From Martinezella hainanensis (GTDB lineage: Bacteria; Pseudomonadota; Alphaproteobacteria; Rhizobiales; Rhizobiaceae), in contig NZ_FMAC01000007.1 in NCBI RefSeq assembly GCF_900094555.1, positions 62,001 to 126,000 on the forward strand: DNA of 64,000 nucleotides. The letters are read 5' to 3'. Shown here in pieces: positions 62,999 to 64,000 of the stretch (positions are counted from its first letter, which is position 1; each line of letters opens with the position of its first letter). The position numbers and the translations under genes are program-made. The notes below the pieces were generated by a model. It was not told the DNA's origin, searched no databases, and saw nothing but the letters and a program-made list of their open reading frames with translations.

Positions 62999-63213
62999 AT
63001 TGCGGCCTGCCGCGGAAAGTGAAGCTCTCCACAGGATATGAGCATCCGGATCGCACCCTTGAGCCATCCACGAATTGAAGATGTGGAACGCTTATCGGCT
63101 CAAGGATCGTCGAATGTTTTGAACTGATTCAAACTGGCGACGCGCACGAAAAAGCCAGCTTCACACAAGTCATTACCGCTACCATCCCGGCATCAGCAAC
63201 GTGCGAGGAACCA

Positions 63214-64000
63214 ATGAGCATCTTTGGTAGCATGAAAACGGCAGTTTCCGGCATGAACGCGCAGGCAAATAAGCTTAGCACCGTGTCGGACAACATCGCG
63301 AACGTCAATACAACGGGCTATAAGTCGGCAAGCACCAGCTTTTCGTCGTTGATCCTGCCTTCGGGCGGCGGCAGCTATAACTCCGGCAGCGTCGAAACCA
63401 ACGTCAGCTATTCGGTCTCGCAGCAAGGCGATACGGTCTCCACCTCGTCGAGCAGCGATCTCTCGATCCAGGGCTCCGGCTTCTTTGTCGTGCAGGGCGC
63501 CGACGGCAAGACGGTTCTCACGCGCGCCGGCGACTTTACTCCGGACGCGAATGGCAACCTCGTCAACTCCGCTGGCTATACCCTGATGGGTTACTCCTAT
63601 GCGTCGGGCGCGCCTGCCGTCGTCGTCAACGGCTTCGACGGCCTGGTGCCGATCAATGTCAATCAGAGCGGTCTTGCCAGCACGCCGTCGACGACAGGCA
63701 CTTTCACGGGCAACCTCAATTCGAATGCAACGACCGTTACGGATGCATCGACCTTGCCAAGCGCCAATCCGACCTCGGTTACCTCCGATACCCAGAAGAG
63801 CTCGGTTGTTGCCTATGATAAGCTCGGCAACTCCGTCATGTATGACGTTTACTACACCAAGACCCAATCTGCCGATTCCACCACGGGCGCGACGGATCAG
63901 TGGGAGGTTAGCGTCTATCGCAATGCCGATGCGAGCACCTCCGGCACCTCGTCATTCCCTTATTCCTCCGATGCAGTCGGTTCGACTACGTTGACATTCG
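63214..64000 (+). CDS. flgE: Flagellar hook protein FlgE, truncated by the window end
   Basis: The first about 262 residues of the hook protein. The N-terminus is the axial-protein rod motif: MSIFGSMKTAVSGMNAQANK, then VSDNIANVNTTGYKSA. SSSSDLSIQGSGFFVV and LTRAGDFTPDANGNLVNSAGYTLMG follow, all diagnostic of FlgE. The domain around 140-200 is Ser/Thr rich. GAGGAA precedes the ATG. No flagellar gene lies before it, so it starts a cluster beyond the window or is an isolated operon. Confidence 0.93.
   Translation, partial: MSIFGSMKTAVSGMNAQANKLSTVSDNIANVNTTGYKSASTSFSSLILPSGGGSYNSGSVETNVSYSVSQQGDTVSTSSSSDLSIQGSGFFVVQGADGKTVLTRAGDFTPDANGNLVNSAGYTLMGYSYASGAPAVVVNGFDGLVPINVNQSGLASTPSTTGTFTGNLNSNATTVTDASTLPSANPTSVTSDTQKSSVVAYDKLGNSVMYDVYYTKTQSADSTTGATDQWEVSVYRNADASTSGTSSFPYSSDAVGSTTLTF

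Noticed and set aside
1..64000. tRNA, rRNA, CRISPR arrays, insertion-sequence ends
   Set aside because: I looked for T-loop-like segments, regularly spaced repeats and transposase motifs; chance matches such as TTCGAATCC near 11986 lie inside intact genes. None is supported.

Overview
The window reads as a chromosome-type segment of an alphaproteobacterium of the Rhizobium/Agrobacterium group. Evidence is GC-rich coding with dense short-gapped operons, a rhizobial-type two-cysteine porin, DmeR-like and ChrB-like metal proteins, a FlgE with the usual rhizobial N-terminus, and many IclR, AraC and GntR regulators beside ABC and MFS importers. I see no tRNA, rRNA, CRISPR array, intact insertion sequence or replication origin. 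Species and replicon cannot be fixed from sequence reading alone.

Layout. 1-5.9 kb: an IclR regulator divergent from a glyoxylate-to-glycerate operon (gcl, hyi, tartronate semialdehyde reductase, glycerate 2-kinase). 6.4-9.3 kb: a secreted sulfite-oxidase-fold protein without cysteine, followed by a membrane GGDEF-EAL protein. 9.8-10.6 kb: a signal-peptidase-I-like enzyme with its own cleavable signal peptide. 10.8-19.3 kb: two MFS exporters, two AraC regulators, a DsbA-like protein, an orphan membrane protein, a CopG/ParE toxin-antitoxin pair and an NmrA-like oxidoreductase. 19.3-25.7 kb: a BaeSR-type two-component system divergent from an RND efflux pump. 25.9-27.0 kb: a porin.

27.9-38.0 kb is a surface-glycan locus: an FkbM methyltransferase with a long coiled coil, a tandem double glycosyltransferase, a related single glycosyltransferase, ABC-2 export permease and ATPase, a GT2-GtrA fusion and an ArnT-like lipid-linked sugar transferase. 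Non-coding gaps here are long and AT-rich. Two small membrane proteins follow.

39.7-49.4 kb is a divergent catabolic unit. Leftward it has a polar amino-acid ABC importer (binding protein, ATPase, two permeases) ending in its own IclR regulator. Rightward it has an aminotransferase, a DhaK-DhaL fusion kinase, a DHDPS-family aldolase and an MHS-family transporter. Two TTCCG-N5-CGGAA palindromes lie in the shared promoter region. The substrate is unknown. 49.6-54.1 kb carries stress and metal functions: a small protein behind a 19-bp palindrome, a DmeR-like repressor with a DedA-type membrane protein, a ChrB-like protein with an MFS transporter, and a PAP2 phosphatase. 54.2-56.1 kb is a secreted GH3 glycosidase. 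56.3-62.1 kb is a leftward operon for an aromatic compound (decarboxylase-type amidohydrolase, extradiol-type dioxygenase, flavin hydroxylase, MFS importer, fumarylacetoacetase-type hydrolase) divergent from a GntR regulator. The window ends inside flgE.

The strongest leads are the divergent aminotransferase/kinase/aldolase unit with its paired operators, the aromatic operon, the cysteine-free sulfite-oxidase-fold/c-di-GMP pair, and the FkbM-coiled-coil protein as a possible glycan chain terminator.
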